DNA of 64,000 bases, taken from NCBI GenBank assembly GCA_002331385.1, contig DCYB01000007.1, forward strand, positions 62,001 to 126,000, written 5' to 3'. A model generated the notes under the pieces. That model worked only from the letters and a program-made list of their open reading frames with translations. It ran no database searches and was not told the origin of the DNA. The position numbers were made by a program, and so were the translations under genes. Positions 8,506 through 17,186 of the stretch are shown here, in pieces (position 1 is the stretch's first letter; every line of letters starts with the position of its first letter). The stretch is from Comamonadaceae bacterium UBA2121 (GTDB taxonomy: Bacteria; Pseudomonadota; Gammaproteobacteria; Burkholderiales; Burkholderiaceae_C).

Positions 8506-9312
8506 CTAGTGCGCTCCCTGGAGCTGGCCGTCCGTGGTGCCCATGTAGGCTTCCATGACCTGCGGATTGTGTGAGACTTCCTCGTACGGACCTTCGGCCA
8601 GCACGGCTCCGCGCTGCAGCACCGTGATGCGGTCGGCGATCGTGGAGACCACCTTCATGTTGTGCTCCACCATGAGAATGGTGCGGCCTTCCGACACCTT
8701 CTTGATGAGCTGTGTGACGCGGTCCACGTCCTCGTGGCCCATGCCCTGAGTCGGCTCGTCGAGCAGCATCAACTCGGGCTCCATCGCCAGCGTGGTGGCG
8801 ATTTCCAGCGCGCGCTTGCGGCCGTACGGCAGGTTGACGGTGACTTCATCGGCCATGTCGGCCAGGCCCACTTCGGCCAGCAGTTCCAAGGCGCGGCCGT
8901 TGAGCTGGTCGAGGCTTTTCTCGCTTTGCCAGAAATGGTAGGCCGTGCCCAATTGGCGTTGCAGGCCAAGGCGCACGTTTTCCATCAGCGTGAGGTGCGG
9001 GAACACTGCGGAAATCTGGAACGAGCGGATCACGCCGCGCCGTGCAATCTGCGCGGGCGCTTCGCGCGTGATGTCCACGCCGTTGAATTTGATGGTGCCG
9101 GAAGTCGGCTCAAGGAATTTGGTCAGCAGGTTGAAGCAAGTGGTCTTGCCTGCGCCGTTCGGGCCGATCAGCGCATGGATCGAACCACGGCGCACGGACA
9201 GATTGACATCGCTGACAGCGGTGAACCCCTTGAACTCTTTGGTGAGGTGTGATGTTTCCAGAATGTAGTCGCTCATGGCAACTTGGGTATGCGGCGCGAT
9301 CAGCGCTGCCAA
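8506..9312 (-). CDS. livG: Branched-chain amino acid ABC transporter ATPase LivG
   Basis: An ABC ATPase of the LivG family with Walker A GPNGAGKT, Walker B LMLLDEPTQG and switch His in MVEHNM. The degenerate signature YGRKRALEIA replaces the usual LSGGQ, as is normal for LivG. First gene of the liv operon. Start choice: the TTG at 9310-9312 has a strong AAGGAG site seven bases upstream, almost identical to the site before the second receptor gene, whereas the ATG twelve codons later (MSDYILE) has none. I therefore favour the TTG start, giving 268 residues; the shorter form is the usual annotation in the family. Confidence 0.9.
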   Translation of the reverse strand: MAALIAPHTQVAMSDYILETSHLTKEFKGFTAVSDVNLSVRRGSIHALIGPNGAGKTTCFNLLTKFLEPTSGTIKFNGVDITREAPAQIARRGVIRSFQISAVFPHLTLMENVRLGLQRQLGTAYHFWQSEKSLDQLNGRALELLAEVGLADMADEVTVNLPYGRKRALEIATTLAMEPELMLLDEPTQGMGHEDVDRVTQLIKKVSEGRTILMVEHNMKVVSTIADRITVLQRGAVLAEGPYEEVSHNPQVMEAYMGTTDGQLQGAH

Positions 9313-9458
9313 CCCCTATCTCCTTCGGTAATGTTGCACCGCATCCTAGGATGGCATTCCGTTTGGAGGAACTGGTAGAAATGCCTATGTAATTACTCCT
9401 AAGCGAATGCGCGCATCGGATGAAGGTTTTGGGGCTCCGGAATTCTGTTAGGGCATGC

Positions 9459-10259
9459 TCACTCCACGGCCAGAACGACTGCCGATTCGTCGATCCGCAT
9501 GACCACTTTCGAGTTCGCCCTGAGCGCCATGCCGGGTTCGCTGAAACCCACTACCTGCAAGCGTTTCCCGACGGTTGCGGACACTTCGTCGCCCAATCCG
9601 CCACGCGAAACCCGCGTCACCGAAGCGCTCCAGCAGTTGGTTTCTGCGAGCGACGAAACGCTGCTGGCGGGCAGCACGGCTACGGCGGTTGCCTTACACA
9701 AGGCTTGCACCGGAATACCCTTGTGCAGTCCCAACAATTCAGCACTTTCCAGCGTGATGCGCGAGCACACGCGGAAATCCGGCACCCCTTCCGCATGCAA
9801 AAACACGCGCACCAGATGCCCTTGCACGTCCATGGCGCTGACCACGCACGGCCACTGGTTGCGCATGCTGGTGCGCACCGCCAAACGTGCCGCAGCGGCG
9901 AGCGGATTGCCCTTGGCGGCGCCTTTGCCCGGGGCGGCCTGATCCTGCATGGAGTGCACGGCCTGTGCCCGCGCCGATTTGAGCGCTTGCGCTGCCGCGA
10001 GCAATTGCCGCCCTTCCTCGGTCAACTGCGCCCCGCCGCCTCCGCGCCCGCCCACTGCGCGATCGAGCAGGGCCACGCCCGAGAGATTGGTGAGCGTATC
10101 CACGGCCTGCCATGCGGCCTTGTAGCTCACGCCCACGGCGCGCGCGGCTTTGGAAATCGAGCCCAATTCGCCAATCTGTCGCAGGATGTCCAGACGCCGG
10201 TCACTTTGCACATGGCCCAGCGCTTCCATAAATGAAGGGGTACGGTCTTTTTGCTGCAT
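9459..10259 (-). CDS. modE: ModE-type molybdate-responsive transcriptional regulator
   Basis: About 266 residues. The N-terminal winged helix-turn-helix (about 15-110) has the ModE hallmark GSISKAARAVGVSYKAAW and the wing GGRGGGGAQLTEEG. Two C-terminal molybdate-binding (Mop) domains follow, each beginning around RNQW and LHKGIPVQAL. ModE dimers bind molybdate and repress molybdate transport genes. It is divergent from modA with a ModE-like palindrome between them. The ATG at MQQKDRTPSF was chosen; starts at MIGAMQ or MEALGH are also possible because none has a clear ribosome site. Confidence 0.9.
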   Translation of the reverse strand: MQQKDRTPSFMEALGHVQSDRRLDILRQIGELGSISKAARAVGVSYKAAWQAVDTLTNLSGVALLDRAVGGRGGGGAQLTEEGRQLLAAAQALKSARAQAVHSMQDQAAPGKGAAKGNPLAAAARLAVRTSMRNQWPCVVSAMDVQGHLVRVFLHAEGVPDFRVCSRITLESAELLGLHKGIPVQALCKATAVAVLPASSVSSLAETNCWSASVTRVSRGGLGDEVSATVGKRLQVVGFSEPGMALRANSKVVMRIDESAVVLAVE

Positions 10260-10294
10260 AGCGCCAATCATGCCGCGAGTTTGCTTATACTTAC

Positions 10295-10317
10295 CGCTAT
10301 TCCTATTTGGAATATCG
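10295..10317. promoter_or_regulatory. Candidate ModE operator in the modE-modA intergenic region
   Basis: An imperfect palindrome with arms CGCTATTCC (10295-10303) and GGAATATCG (10309-10317), matching at 8 of 9 positions around a 5-bp spacer. Known ModE sites are inverted CGnTAT-type half sites separated by a short spacer, and this lies between divergent modE and modABC, so binding by ModE is the likely explanation. It would cover the modA promoter region. Confidence 0.6.
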
Positions 10318-10392
10318 AATTTCCCACGCAACAGCGGCCCGCGTTCGCGCGCCGCGCTGGGCCGCTTTCACCCGTTCACAGGACTCTTTGAC

Positions 10393-11166
10393 ATGGCATT
10401 CTCACGCTCCCGCATTGGCTTTCCGCTGAAGACTCTCGCACAGGCTGCACTGGTGCTGGCATGCGTGCCCGCGGCGTTGGCGGGCGAAGTGTCGGTGGCC
10501 GTCGCGGCAAACTTCACCGCTCCCATGCAGAAGCTGGGCGCCATGTTCGAGAAGGAATCCGGTCACAAGGTGGTGCTCTCGTTCGGTGCCACGGGCAAGT
10601 TCTATGCGCAGATCGTCAACGGCGCGCCGTTCGACATCCTGCTGGCGGCCGATGACACCACGCCCGCCAAGCTGGAAAACGAAGGCAAGGCCGTCAAGGG
10701 TTCGCGCTACACCTACGCCGTGGGCAAGCTGGTGCTGTGGAGCCCGCGTGACAACTACGTGGACAGCGAAGGCAAGGTGCTGAACAGTCAGTTCAATCAC
10801 CTCTCCATCGCCAACCCCAAGCTCGCTCCTTACGGCGCGGCCGCCATGGAAACGCTGGACAAGCTCAAGCTGACCGACACCGTCAAGTCCCGCTTCGTGA
10901 CCGGCGAGAACATCGGCCAGACCTACCAGTTCGTCGCCACCGGCAATGCCCCGCTGGGCTTTGTGGCGCTGTCGCAGGTGATGACGGATGGCAAGGTCAC
11001 CAAGGGTTCGTACTGGATCGTGCCCGAGAACATGCACGAGCCGATCCGCCAGGATGCGGTGCTGCTGAACAAGGCAGAGAACAACGACGCCGCCAAGGCG
11101 CTGATGCAATACCTGAAGACCGACGGCGCGCGTGACGTGATCAAGACGTACGGCTACGGATTCTGA
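10393..11166 (+). CDS. modA: Molybdate ABC transporter periplasmic binding protein ModA
   Basis: A 257-residue periplasmic binding protein. The signal peptide (LAQAALVLACVPAALAGE) is cut after ALA. The mature start VSVAVAANFTAPMQKL and the oxyanion-binding Ser/Thr segments LSFGATGKFYAQI and PFDILLAADDTTP are typical of ModA. It captures molybdate or tungstate for the ModBC transporter. First gene of modABC, with 62 bp before modB. The start ATG follows CAGGACTCTTTGAC, an acceptable ribosome site. Confidence 0.95.
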   Translation: MAFSRSRIGFPLKTLAQAALVLACVPAALAGEVSVAVAANFTAPMQKLGAMFEKESGHKVVLSFGATGKFYAQIVNGAPFDILLAADDTTPAKLENEGKAVKGSRYTYAVGKLVLWSPRDNYVDSEGKVLNSQFNHLSIANPKLAPYGAAAMETLDKLKLTDTVKSRFVTGENIGQTYQFVATGNAPLGFVALSQVMTDGKVTKGSYWIVPENMHEPIRQDAVLLNKAENNDAAKALMQYLKTDGARDVIKTYGYGF

Positions 11167-11228
11167 GCGCACCCCATCTCGCAGGCTTCATACTGAAGGC
11201 CGGTTGACTCTGCCCTGACCCTTTTCGC

Positions 11229-11906
11229 ATGTCCTTTTCCGACGCCGACTGGACCGCCGTTCTGCTCACCCTGCGACTGGCGGGGCTCACCACGCTGATG
11301 CTGCTCGTGCTGTGTACGCCGCTGGCATGGTGGCTGGCGCACACGCGCTCGCGCTGGCGCGCGCCCATATCGGCCGTGGTGGCACTGCCGCTGGTGTTGC
11401 CGCCGACGGTCATCGGCTTTTACTTGCTGATCCTGCTAGGCCCGCAGGGGTTTGTCGGCCAGTTGATGCAGTCGATGGGCTTGAAGCTGCTGCCATTCAC
11501 CTTTGAAGGGCTGCTGGTCGGCTCGCTCATCTACTCCCTGCCCTTTGCCGTGCAACCGCTGCAACGCGCATTCGAAGCGCTGGGAAAACGCCCGATGGAA
11601 GTGGCCGCCACACTCGGCGCGGCGCCGCTGGATCGTTTCTTCAGCGTCGCCTTTCCGATGGCGCGCACCGGCTTTCTCACCGCCGGCGTGCTGACGTTTG
11701 CACACACGGTGGGCGAGTTCGGCGTGGTGCTCATGCTGGGCGGCAACATTCCGGGCGAGACGCGCGTGGTGTCGGTGCAGATCTACGACCACGTCGAGGC
11801 GCTGGAATACACCCAGGCGCATTGGCTGGCGGCGGGCATGGTGGTGTTTTCCTTTATCGTGCTGCTGTCGATTCACCTGCTGCAGCCGCGGCAGCATCGC
11901 ACATGA
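11229..11906 (+). CDS. modB: Molybdate ABC transporter permease ModB
   Basis: A 225-residue inner-membrane permease with five or six hydrophobic segments and the binding-protein-dependent transport motif around EAAxxxGA, seen here as MEVAATLGAAPLDRF. The HTVGEFGVVLMLGGNIPGETR stretch is diagnostic of ModB. Its stop overlaps the modC start in an ATGA arrangement, so the two subunits are probably translationally coupled. Confidence 0.95.
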   Translation: MSFSDADWTAVLLTLRLAGLTTLMLLVLCTPLAWWLAHTRSRWRAPISAVVALPLVLPPTVIGFYLLILLGPQGFVGQLMQSMGLKLLPFTFEGLLVGSLIYSLPFAVQPLQRAFEALGKRPMEVAATLGAAPLDRFFSVAFPMARTGFLTAGVLTFAHTVGEFGVVLMLGGNIPGETRVVSVQIYDHVEALEYTQAHWLAAGMVVFSFIVLLSIHLLQPRQHRT

Positions 11907-12997
11907 CAGATTCCCACGTTTCCGACCGACTGCACGCGCGCTTTGAGCTGGCGCGCGACAGCTTCACGCTCGACGTCGATCTGGACCTGCCCGGCAACGG
12001 CGTGAGCGCGTTGTTCGGCCCGTCCGGCTGCGGCAAGACCACCTGCCTGCGCGCCATGGCGGGACTGGAGCGCGCGCGCGGCAGCTTGACCGTGCAAGGC
12101 GCCGTCTGGCAGGACGACGATCGCCGCATCTGGCTGCCCACGCACCAGCGCCGTCTGGGCTATGTGTTCCAGGAAGCCAGCCTGTTCCCGCACCTGAGCG
12201 TGCTCCGGAACATCGAATACGGCCAACGCCGCACGCCCAGGGAGCAACAACGGGTGGCGCTGGAGCAGGCCGTGGACCTGCTGGGCATCAGTCACCTGAT
12301 GGACCGCGCGCCGGACACGCTCTCCGGCGGCGAGCGCCAGCGTGTCGCCATCGCCCGCGCGCTGGCCGCCAGCCCGCATGTGCTGCTGATGGATGAGCCG
12401 CTCGCCGCACTCGACGCACAGCGCAAACTGGAAGTGCTGCCGTATCTGGACAAGCTGCACCAGTCGCTCGACATCCCCGTGGTCTACGTCAGCCACTCAC
12501 CCGACGAGGTGGCGCGTCTGGCCACGCACCTGGTGCTGCTCGACGCAGGCAGCGTGCTCGCCAGCGGGCCGACCGAGGCGCTGATGTCGCGCCTGGACCT
12601 GCCACTGGCGCATGGCGACACCGCCAGCGCATTGGTCACGGCGGAAGTGGTGAGCCACGACGCGCTGGACCAGTTGCTCACGTTGCACAGCAAGGCCGGT
12701 CCGCTCTATCTGCCCACCGCCAAGCCGCACGCACCCGGGGAGCGGCTGCGCATCCGCATCCTGGCGCGCGAAGTCAGTCTGACGCGCACGCCGATCGACG
12801 GCAGCAGCGTGCTCAATAGCCTGCCCGCGCGCATCACGGACATCTCCGACGAAGGTCCGGGACAGGTGCTCATCAGCCTCGATGCCAACGGCGTCGTGGT
12901 GCTCGCGCGCATCACGCAGCGCTCCTGCCGGCAACTGGGACTGGCGCCCGGTGACAGGGTGCATGCTCACATCAAGGCCGTATTGCTTCTCGATTGA
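11903..12997 (+). CDS. modC: Molybdate ABC transporter ATPase ModC
   Basis: A 364-residue ATPase. Walker A is GPSGCGKT, the signature is LSGGERQRVAIARAL, Walker B is VLLMDEPLAALD, and the switch histidine is in VSHSPDE. A C-terminal Mop-like domain (about 295-362) contains LPARITDISDEGPGQVLISLD and is the regulatory molybdate-binding part of ModC. The start overlaps the modB stop (ATGA). It powers molybdate import and completes the ModE-controlled operon. Confidence 0.95.
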   Translation: MTDSHVSDRLHARFELARDSFTLDVDLDLPGNGVSALFGPSGCGKTTCLRAMAGLERARGSLTVQGAVWQDDDRRIWLPTHQRRLGYVFQEASLFPHLSVLRNIEYGQRRTPREQQRVALEQAVDLLGISHLMDRAPDTLSGGERQRVAIARALAASPHVLLMDEPLAALDAQRKLEVLPYLDKLHQSLDIPVVYVSHSPDEVARLATHLVLLDAGSVLASGPTEALMSRLDLPLAHGDTASALVTAEVVSHDALDQLLTLHSKAGPLYLPTAKPHAPGERLRIRILAREVSLTRTPIDGSSVLNSLPARITDISDEGPGQVLISLDANGVVVLARITQRSCRQLGLAPGDRVHAHIKAVLLLD

Positions 12998-13166
12998 AAT
13001 CCCTGCGCTGCAGGACGGATTGGCTAGGGAATGCACTGTCATGATTGAGTAAGCCAAGACATAGACTGTTACCTACAATGGCCCCTTTCGCCAGTCATGG
13101 TCCCCTGCCTCTGATCGAGGAGGGGACGGGGTGTCTGGTGGCCAGGCCTTTCCCCCCGGAGTCCAC

Positions 13167-13799
13167 ATGCAGGCTTTATTAGCACTATCCAGAGCCATAG
13201 ACCGGCTCAATGCCTTTATTGGCAAATATTCAATCTGGTTGATTTTTGCCGCCACCCTTGTCAGCGCCGTCAACGCCATCATCCGCAAGGCGTTCGACTA
13301 CAGCTCCAACGGTTTTCTGGAAGTGCAGTGGTATTTGTTTGCGTGGTCCTTCCTGATCGCGGCTGGATTCACGTTGCTGCACCGCGAGCACGTGCGCATC
13401 GACGTGATCAACAGCCGCCTGTCCAAGCGCACGCAGGTGTGGATCGACATCTTCGGCTTTGCCTGCTTTCTCACCCCGCTGTGCCTCACCATCCTGTATC
13501 TGTCGATGCCGGTGGTGATCCAGATGTACCAGTCCGGCGAAATGTCGGGCAACCCCGGTGGCCTGATCCGGTGGCCTGTGTGGGCCGCCATTCCCGTGGG
13601 CATCACGCTGCTGATGCTGCAAGGCATCTCTGAACTCATCAAGCGGATTGCGTTCCTGACCGGTGACGGTCCGGACCCGATGGGCAAGCTCTCCGACAAG
13701 AGTGCGGAAGAAGAACTGGCCCAGGCGCTGCGCGCCGAAGCCGAACGCAAAGAAGCTGAAGCTGCCGCCGCCATGGCCGCTCCTGCTGCAAAGCATTGA
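13167..13799 (+). CDS. TRAP transporter small permease (DctQ family)
   Basis: A 210-residue membrane protein with four hydrophobic segments and the DctQ motif around HVRIDVINSRLS. The ATG follows CCCCGGAGTCCAC, a usable ribosome site. The C-terminus after the last helix is a charged Ala/Glu/Lys-rich tail (EEELAQALRAEAERKEAEAA region), somewhat longer than usual. It lies 20 bp before the large permease gene and would form the membrane complex with it, driven by an ion gradient. A receptor gene is found convergent downstream rather than in the same operon. Confidence 0.9.
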   Translation: MQALLALSRAIDRLNAFIGKYSIWLIFAATLVSAVNAIIRKAFDYSSNGFLEVQWYLFAWSFLIAAGFTLLHREHVRIDVINSRLSKRTQVWIDIFGFACFLTPLCLTILYLSMPVVIQMYQSGEMSGNPGGLIRWPVWAAIPVGITLLMLQGISELIKRIAFLTGDGPDPMGKLSDKSAEEELAQALRAEAERKEAEAAAAMAAPAAKH

Positions 13800-13819
13800 T
13801 CGCAGCAGGAGTCTGACGA

Positions 13820-15706
13820 ATGGAATTCATCACCACCAATTACGCCCCGATCATGTTCGCGGGCCTGATCGTGTTCCTGCTGCTGGGCTTTCCAGTGGCG
13901 TTCAGCCTGGGCGCCGCGGGCCTCGCCTTCGGTTTCCTCGGCATTGAGCTGGGCGTTTTCCCCTCCTCTGTGATGGCATGGTTGCCCCAGCGACTCATCG
14001 GCATCATGGCCAACGACACGCTGCTGGCGGTGCCGTTCTTCACGCTGATGGGCCTGATCATGGAACGCAGCGGCATGGCCGAAGACCTGCTCGACACCAT
14101 CGGCCAGGTGTTCGGTCCGATGCGCGGCGGTCTGGCACTGGCCGTGATTTTCGTGGGCGCGCTGCTCGCCGCAACCACCGGCGTGGTGGCTGCATCGGTG
14201 ATCTCGATGGGCCTGATCTCGCTGCCCATCATGCTGCGCTACGGCTATGACCGATCGTTGTCCGCCGGTGTGATTGCCGCATCGGGCACGCTCGCGCAGA
14301 TCATTCCGCCGTCGCTGGTGCTGATCCTGATGGCCGACCAGCTCGGCCGCAGCGTGGGCGACATGTACAAGGGCGCGTTCATCCCCGGCTTCATGCTGAT
14401 GGGCATGTACGTGCTGTGGGTGCTGCTGCTGGCCGTGTTCAAGCCGCAAGCCGTTCCCGCCCTGCCCCCTGAAGCGCGGGTCTATCGTGAAGACAACGGC
14501 AACTCCGGCTACACCTCGCTGGCTGTGGTGATGGCAGTTTCCACTGGCGTCGCGATCTTCCTGGCATCGCACATGGCCGACGTGCACACCTGGTGGCTCG
14601 GCAAGGAAGTGCTGGACGTGCCGACCGACGAAAAGGTCGTCACCGCCATGTGCGGCGGCACCTTCATCGCCTTCGTCATCGCCAGCCTGAACAAGGTGCT
14701 CAAGCTCGGCCTGCTCTCGCGTCTCGCGGAGCGCGTGACCTTCGTGCTGATTCCGCCACTGCTCCTCATCTTCCTCGTGCTCGGCACGATTTTCCTGGGC
14801 ATCGCCACCCCGACCGAAGGCGGCGCCATGGGTGCCATGGCCGCACTGATCATGGGCTTTGTGCGCAAGCGCCTGAACATGCAACTGCTCAAGCAGGCAC
14901 TCGCATCGACCACCAAGCTGGCCAGCTTCGTCATGTTCATCATGATCGGCGCGACCACGTTCAGCCTGGTGTTCCAGGCCGCGGACGGCCCCAAGTGGGT
15001 GGAACATCTGCTGACCGGGCTGCCCGGCGGACAGGTCGGCTTCCTGATCGTTGTGAACGTCATGATCTTCTTCCTGGCGTTCTTCCTCGACTACTTCGAG
15101 CTGTCCTTCATCGTCGTGCCGCTGCTGGGCCCCGTGGCCGAGAAGATGGGCATCGACCTGATCTGGTTCGGCGTGCTGCTGGCGGTGAACATGCAAACCT
15201 CGTTCATGCACCCGCCTTTCGGCTTCGCCCTGTTCTTCCTGCGCTCCGTCGCGCCGGACAAACAGTATGTGGACCGCGTCACACACAAGGTCATCCAGCC
15301 CGTCACCACGATGCAGATCTACAAGGGCGCGGTTCCCTTCGTGCTCATCCAGTTGGTGATGGTGGGCACGCTGATCGCCTTCCCCGGCATCGTGACCGGC
15401 GCACTCGACAAGGTGGAAAAGGTGGACATGAACGCCGTGGGCGCAGAAATGCTCCAGCAGCTCAACCAGAACGAGGGCTACGGCTCCGACGAGGGCTATG
15501 GTGCAGGCAGCGGCGACAGCAGCTCTGACACCGGCTACGGCAGCGAAGGCTACGGCGAAAACGCTCCAACCATCGACGGCACCAGCACCGGGTCAGAAGG
15601 CGCAGCGTCCGAGCCCGCCGAATCATCCGCCGCTCCCACGGACGGTGGATACGGATCGGATGATCCGCTCAAGGCGCTCCAGGAAGCAGCCGGCGCGAAT
15701 AAATAG
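13820..15706 (+). CDS. TRAP transporter large permease (DctM family) with Gly/Tyr/Ser-rich tail
   Basis: A 628-residue membrane protein, against about 425-440 for a typical DctM. The core has the N-terminal PVAFSLGAAGL, MANDTLLAVPFFTLMG and IPPSLVLILMADQL segments, the PTEGGAMGAMAAL signature, and the late MQTSFMHPPFGFALFFLR motif. Extra length comes from a central insert with additional hydrophobic segments (about 235-310) and from about 75 residues at the C-terminus rich in Gly, Tyr, Ser, Asp and Glu, with GYGSDEGYG-like repeats. The TakP-like family often has enlarged DctM subunits; the low-complexity tail is unusual. It should be the ion-coupled channel for the receptor encoded at 15879-16961. 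Confidence 0.9.
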   Translation: MEFITTNYAPIMFAGLIVFLLLGFPVAFSLGAAGLAFGFLGIELGVFPSSVMAWLPQRLIGIMANDTLLAVPFFTLMGLIMERSGMAEDLLDTIGQVFGPMRGGLALAVIFVGALLAATTGVVAASVISMGLISLPIMLRYGYDRSLSAGVIAASGTLAQIIPPSLVLILMADQLGRSVGDMYKGAFIPGFMLMGMYVLWVLLLAVFKPQAVPALPPEARVYREDNGNSGYTSLAVVMAVSTGVAIFLASHMADVHTWWLGKEVLDVPTDEKVVTAMCGGTFIAFVIASLNKVLKLGLLSRLAERVTFVLIPPLLLIFLVLGTIFLGIATPTEGGAMGAMAALIMGFVRKRLNMQLLKQALASTTKLASFVMFIMIGATTFSLVFQAADGPKWVEHLLTGLPGGQVGFLIVVNVMIFFLAFFLDYFELSFIVVPLLGPVAEKMGIDLIWFGVLLAVNMQTSFMHPPFGFALFFLRSVAPDKQYVDRVTHKVIQPVTTMQIYKGAVPFVLIQLVMVGTLIAFPGIVTGALDKVEKVDMNAVGAEMLQQLNQNEGYGSDEGYGAGSGDSSSDTGYGSEGYGENAPTIDGTSTGSEGAASEPAESSAAPTDGGYGSDDPLKALQEAAGANK

Positions 15707-15725
15707 AGCGCCCCTCTCCACAACA

Positions 15726-15750
15726 AGCCAGTCTCCGGACTGGCTTTCTT
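15726..15750 (+). terminator. Rho-independent terminator after the TRAP permease genes
   Basis: Perfect stem AGCCAGTC (15726-15733) and GACTGGCT (15738-15745) around a TCCG loop, followed by TTTCTT on the plus strand. Confidence 0.8.
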
Positions 15751-15826
15751 ATTGGCGTTTACGGGTTCATTGCTTGTTGGCGTCTTGAAGTCGAAGCCGC
15801 AAGGCTCCATGCAAGACCCATGAAAA

Positions 15827-15854
15827 AAGCGACAGGCCCGAAGGCCTGTCGCTT
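15827..15854 (-). terminator. Rho-independent terminator after the TRAP receptor gene
   Basis: Perfect 12-bp stem AAGCGACAGGCC/GGCCTGTCGCTT with a CGAA loop. On the minus strand it is followed by a run of T, so it ends the receptor transcript. Confidence 0.85.
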
Positions 15855-15878
15855 GGATGGGGAAGACGCTAACTACGC

Positions 15879-16961
15879 TTAGATCGTCACCGAGTTCATG
15901 TACTGGTTGAACGGGAACTCGGAGAAGCGGTTCCACAGGATCTGGTCGCGCTGGAACGCACGCATATCCTGGTGGATCTTCTTGAACTCGGGCGACTTGG
16001 CTTCGTGCTCTGCGAACACTTCCATCGATGCCTTGAAGCCAGCGTCCATCACCGCCTTCGGGAACGCCTTCAGTTGGGTCTTGTTGGCAACCAGACGCTT
16101 GATGGCGATCGGGTTCACGGTCTGGTACTTGGCGGTCATGTCCATCGCAGCCCAGCGGGTTGCGGCTTCCAGGATGGCCTTGTTTTCTGGCGGCAGCGCG
16201 TCGAACTTCTTGCGGTTGACGAAGAATTCCAGATCAGCGGAACCTTCCCACCAGCCGGGGTAGTAGTAGTAAGGAGCAACCTTGTTGAAGCCGAGCTTTT
16301 CGTCGTCGTATGGGCCGACGAATTCCACGGCATCCAGCGTGCCCTTTTCCAGCGCCTGGTACACGTCACCGGCAGGCATGTTCTGGCCGACCACGCCCAG
16401 CTTGGCCATGGCCTCGCCGAACACGCCGCCGCCCAGACGCATCTTCAGACCCTTCAGGTCTGCGACGCCCTTGATTTCCTTGCGATACCAGCCGCCCATC
16501 TGGGTGGTGGTGTTGCCAGCGCTGAAGGTGCGGAAGTTGTATTTCTCGAAGAACGCATCCAGCAGCTTGCGGCCATTGCCGTGGTCCTTCCAGGCATTCA
16601 TCTGCAGCGTGGTCAGGCCGAAGGGCACTGCGCAGCTGAAGGCGAAGATCGGGTCCTTGCCGGTGAAGTAATACGCTGCGGTTTCCGCCATGTCGATGGT
16701 GTCGGCCTGCAGGGCATCGACCACGCCGAACGCGGGCATCAGCTCGCCAGCGGGGTGCACGGAGATTTCGAACTTGCCGCCCGACATCGCCTTGACGGCT
16801 GCCGACAGCTTTTCAGCGCTACCGAAGATCGTGTCCAGCGACTTGGGAAAGCTCGATGCCAGGCGCCAACGCACTGCGGCTTGAGCATGAACTGCGGGAG
16901 CCACACCGGCGGCCAGCACGCCAGCGATACCAGCCTGCTTGATGATTGAACGACGATCCAT
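15879..16961 (-). CDS. TRAP transporter receptor (DctP family, TakP-like)
   Basis: A 360-residue periplasmic receptor. The N-terminus MDRRSIIKQAG with a following hydrophobic stretch and AVHA cleavage site looks like a twin-arginine (Tat) signal, common in this receptor group. The body matches the 2-oxo acid-binding TakP branch: GGWYRKEIKGVADLKGLKMR, the FVGPYDDEKLGFNKVAPYYYYPGWWEG region and the conserved EFFVNRKKFDALP. A good GGAGA ribosome site precedes the ATG. It is transcribed toward the dctQM genes, so receptor and permease are convergent units. The substrate is inferred to be a 2-oxo or other monocarboxylic acid. Confidence 0.9.
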   Translation of the reverse strand: MDRRSIIKQAGIAGVLAAGVAPAVHAQAAVRWRLASSFPKSLDTIFGSAEKLSAAVKAMSGGKFEISVHPAGELMPAFGVVDALQADTIDMAETAAYYFTGKDPIFAFSCAVPFGLTTLQMNAWKDHGNGRKLLDAFFEKYNFRTFSAGNTTTQMGGWYRKEIKGVADLKGLKMRLGGGVFGEAMAKLGVVGQNMPAGDVYQALEKGTLDAVEFVGPYDDEKLGFNKVAPYYYYPGWWEGSADLEFFVNRKKFDALPPENKAILEAATRWAAMDMTAKYQTVNPIAIKRLVANKTQLKAFPKAVMDAGFKASMEVFAEHEAKSPEFKKIHQDMRAFQRDQILWNRFSEFPFNQYMNSVTI

Positions 16962-17116
16962 GTGATTGTTCTCCGAACGATTGAGATGTGTTGACGAAAT
17001 CAACTTGTTGAACGACCTGCACTTTGCCCGCATCTACACATGAACAACATCCGTATTCACGCTGAGTGCACGCACTGCGCGTGCAAAGATTTTATGAAAA
17101 ATGTAGACACATTTCG

Positions 17117-17158
17117 CAGCGGGTTTTCCCGCTGGATATAGCATAGCTATTAATCCAG
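17117..17158. repeat. Two adjacent inverted repeats between dxs and the TRAP receptor gene
   Basis: CAGCGGG-TTTT-CCCGCTG (17117-17134) is a perfect hairpin. It is joined to a second, CTGGATATAGC-ATA-GCTATTAATCCAG (17132-17158), which is perfect apart from a two-base bulge. They sit just past the dxs stop and upstream of the receptor gene. There is no good T run on the minus strand, so they could be a processing or weak termination signal for dxs or a regulatory site. Confidence 0.4.
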
Positions 17159-17186
17159 TGACTCAATGGCAAACAACTGTCCGGGA

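Noticed and set aside
13298..15286. Very long open frame on the strand opposite dctQM
   Set aside because: Its product is rich in His, Gln and Arg, as seen antisense to GC-rich membrane protein genes, and it has no ribosome site or family resemblance.
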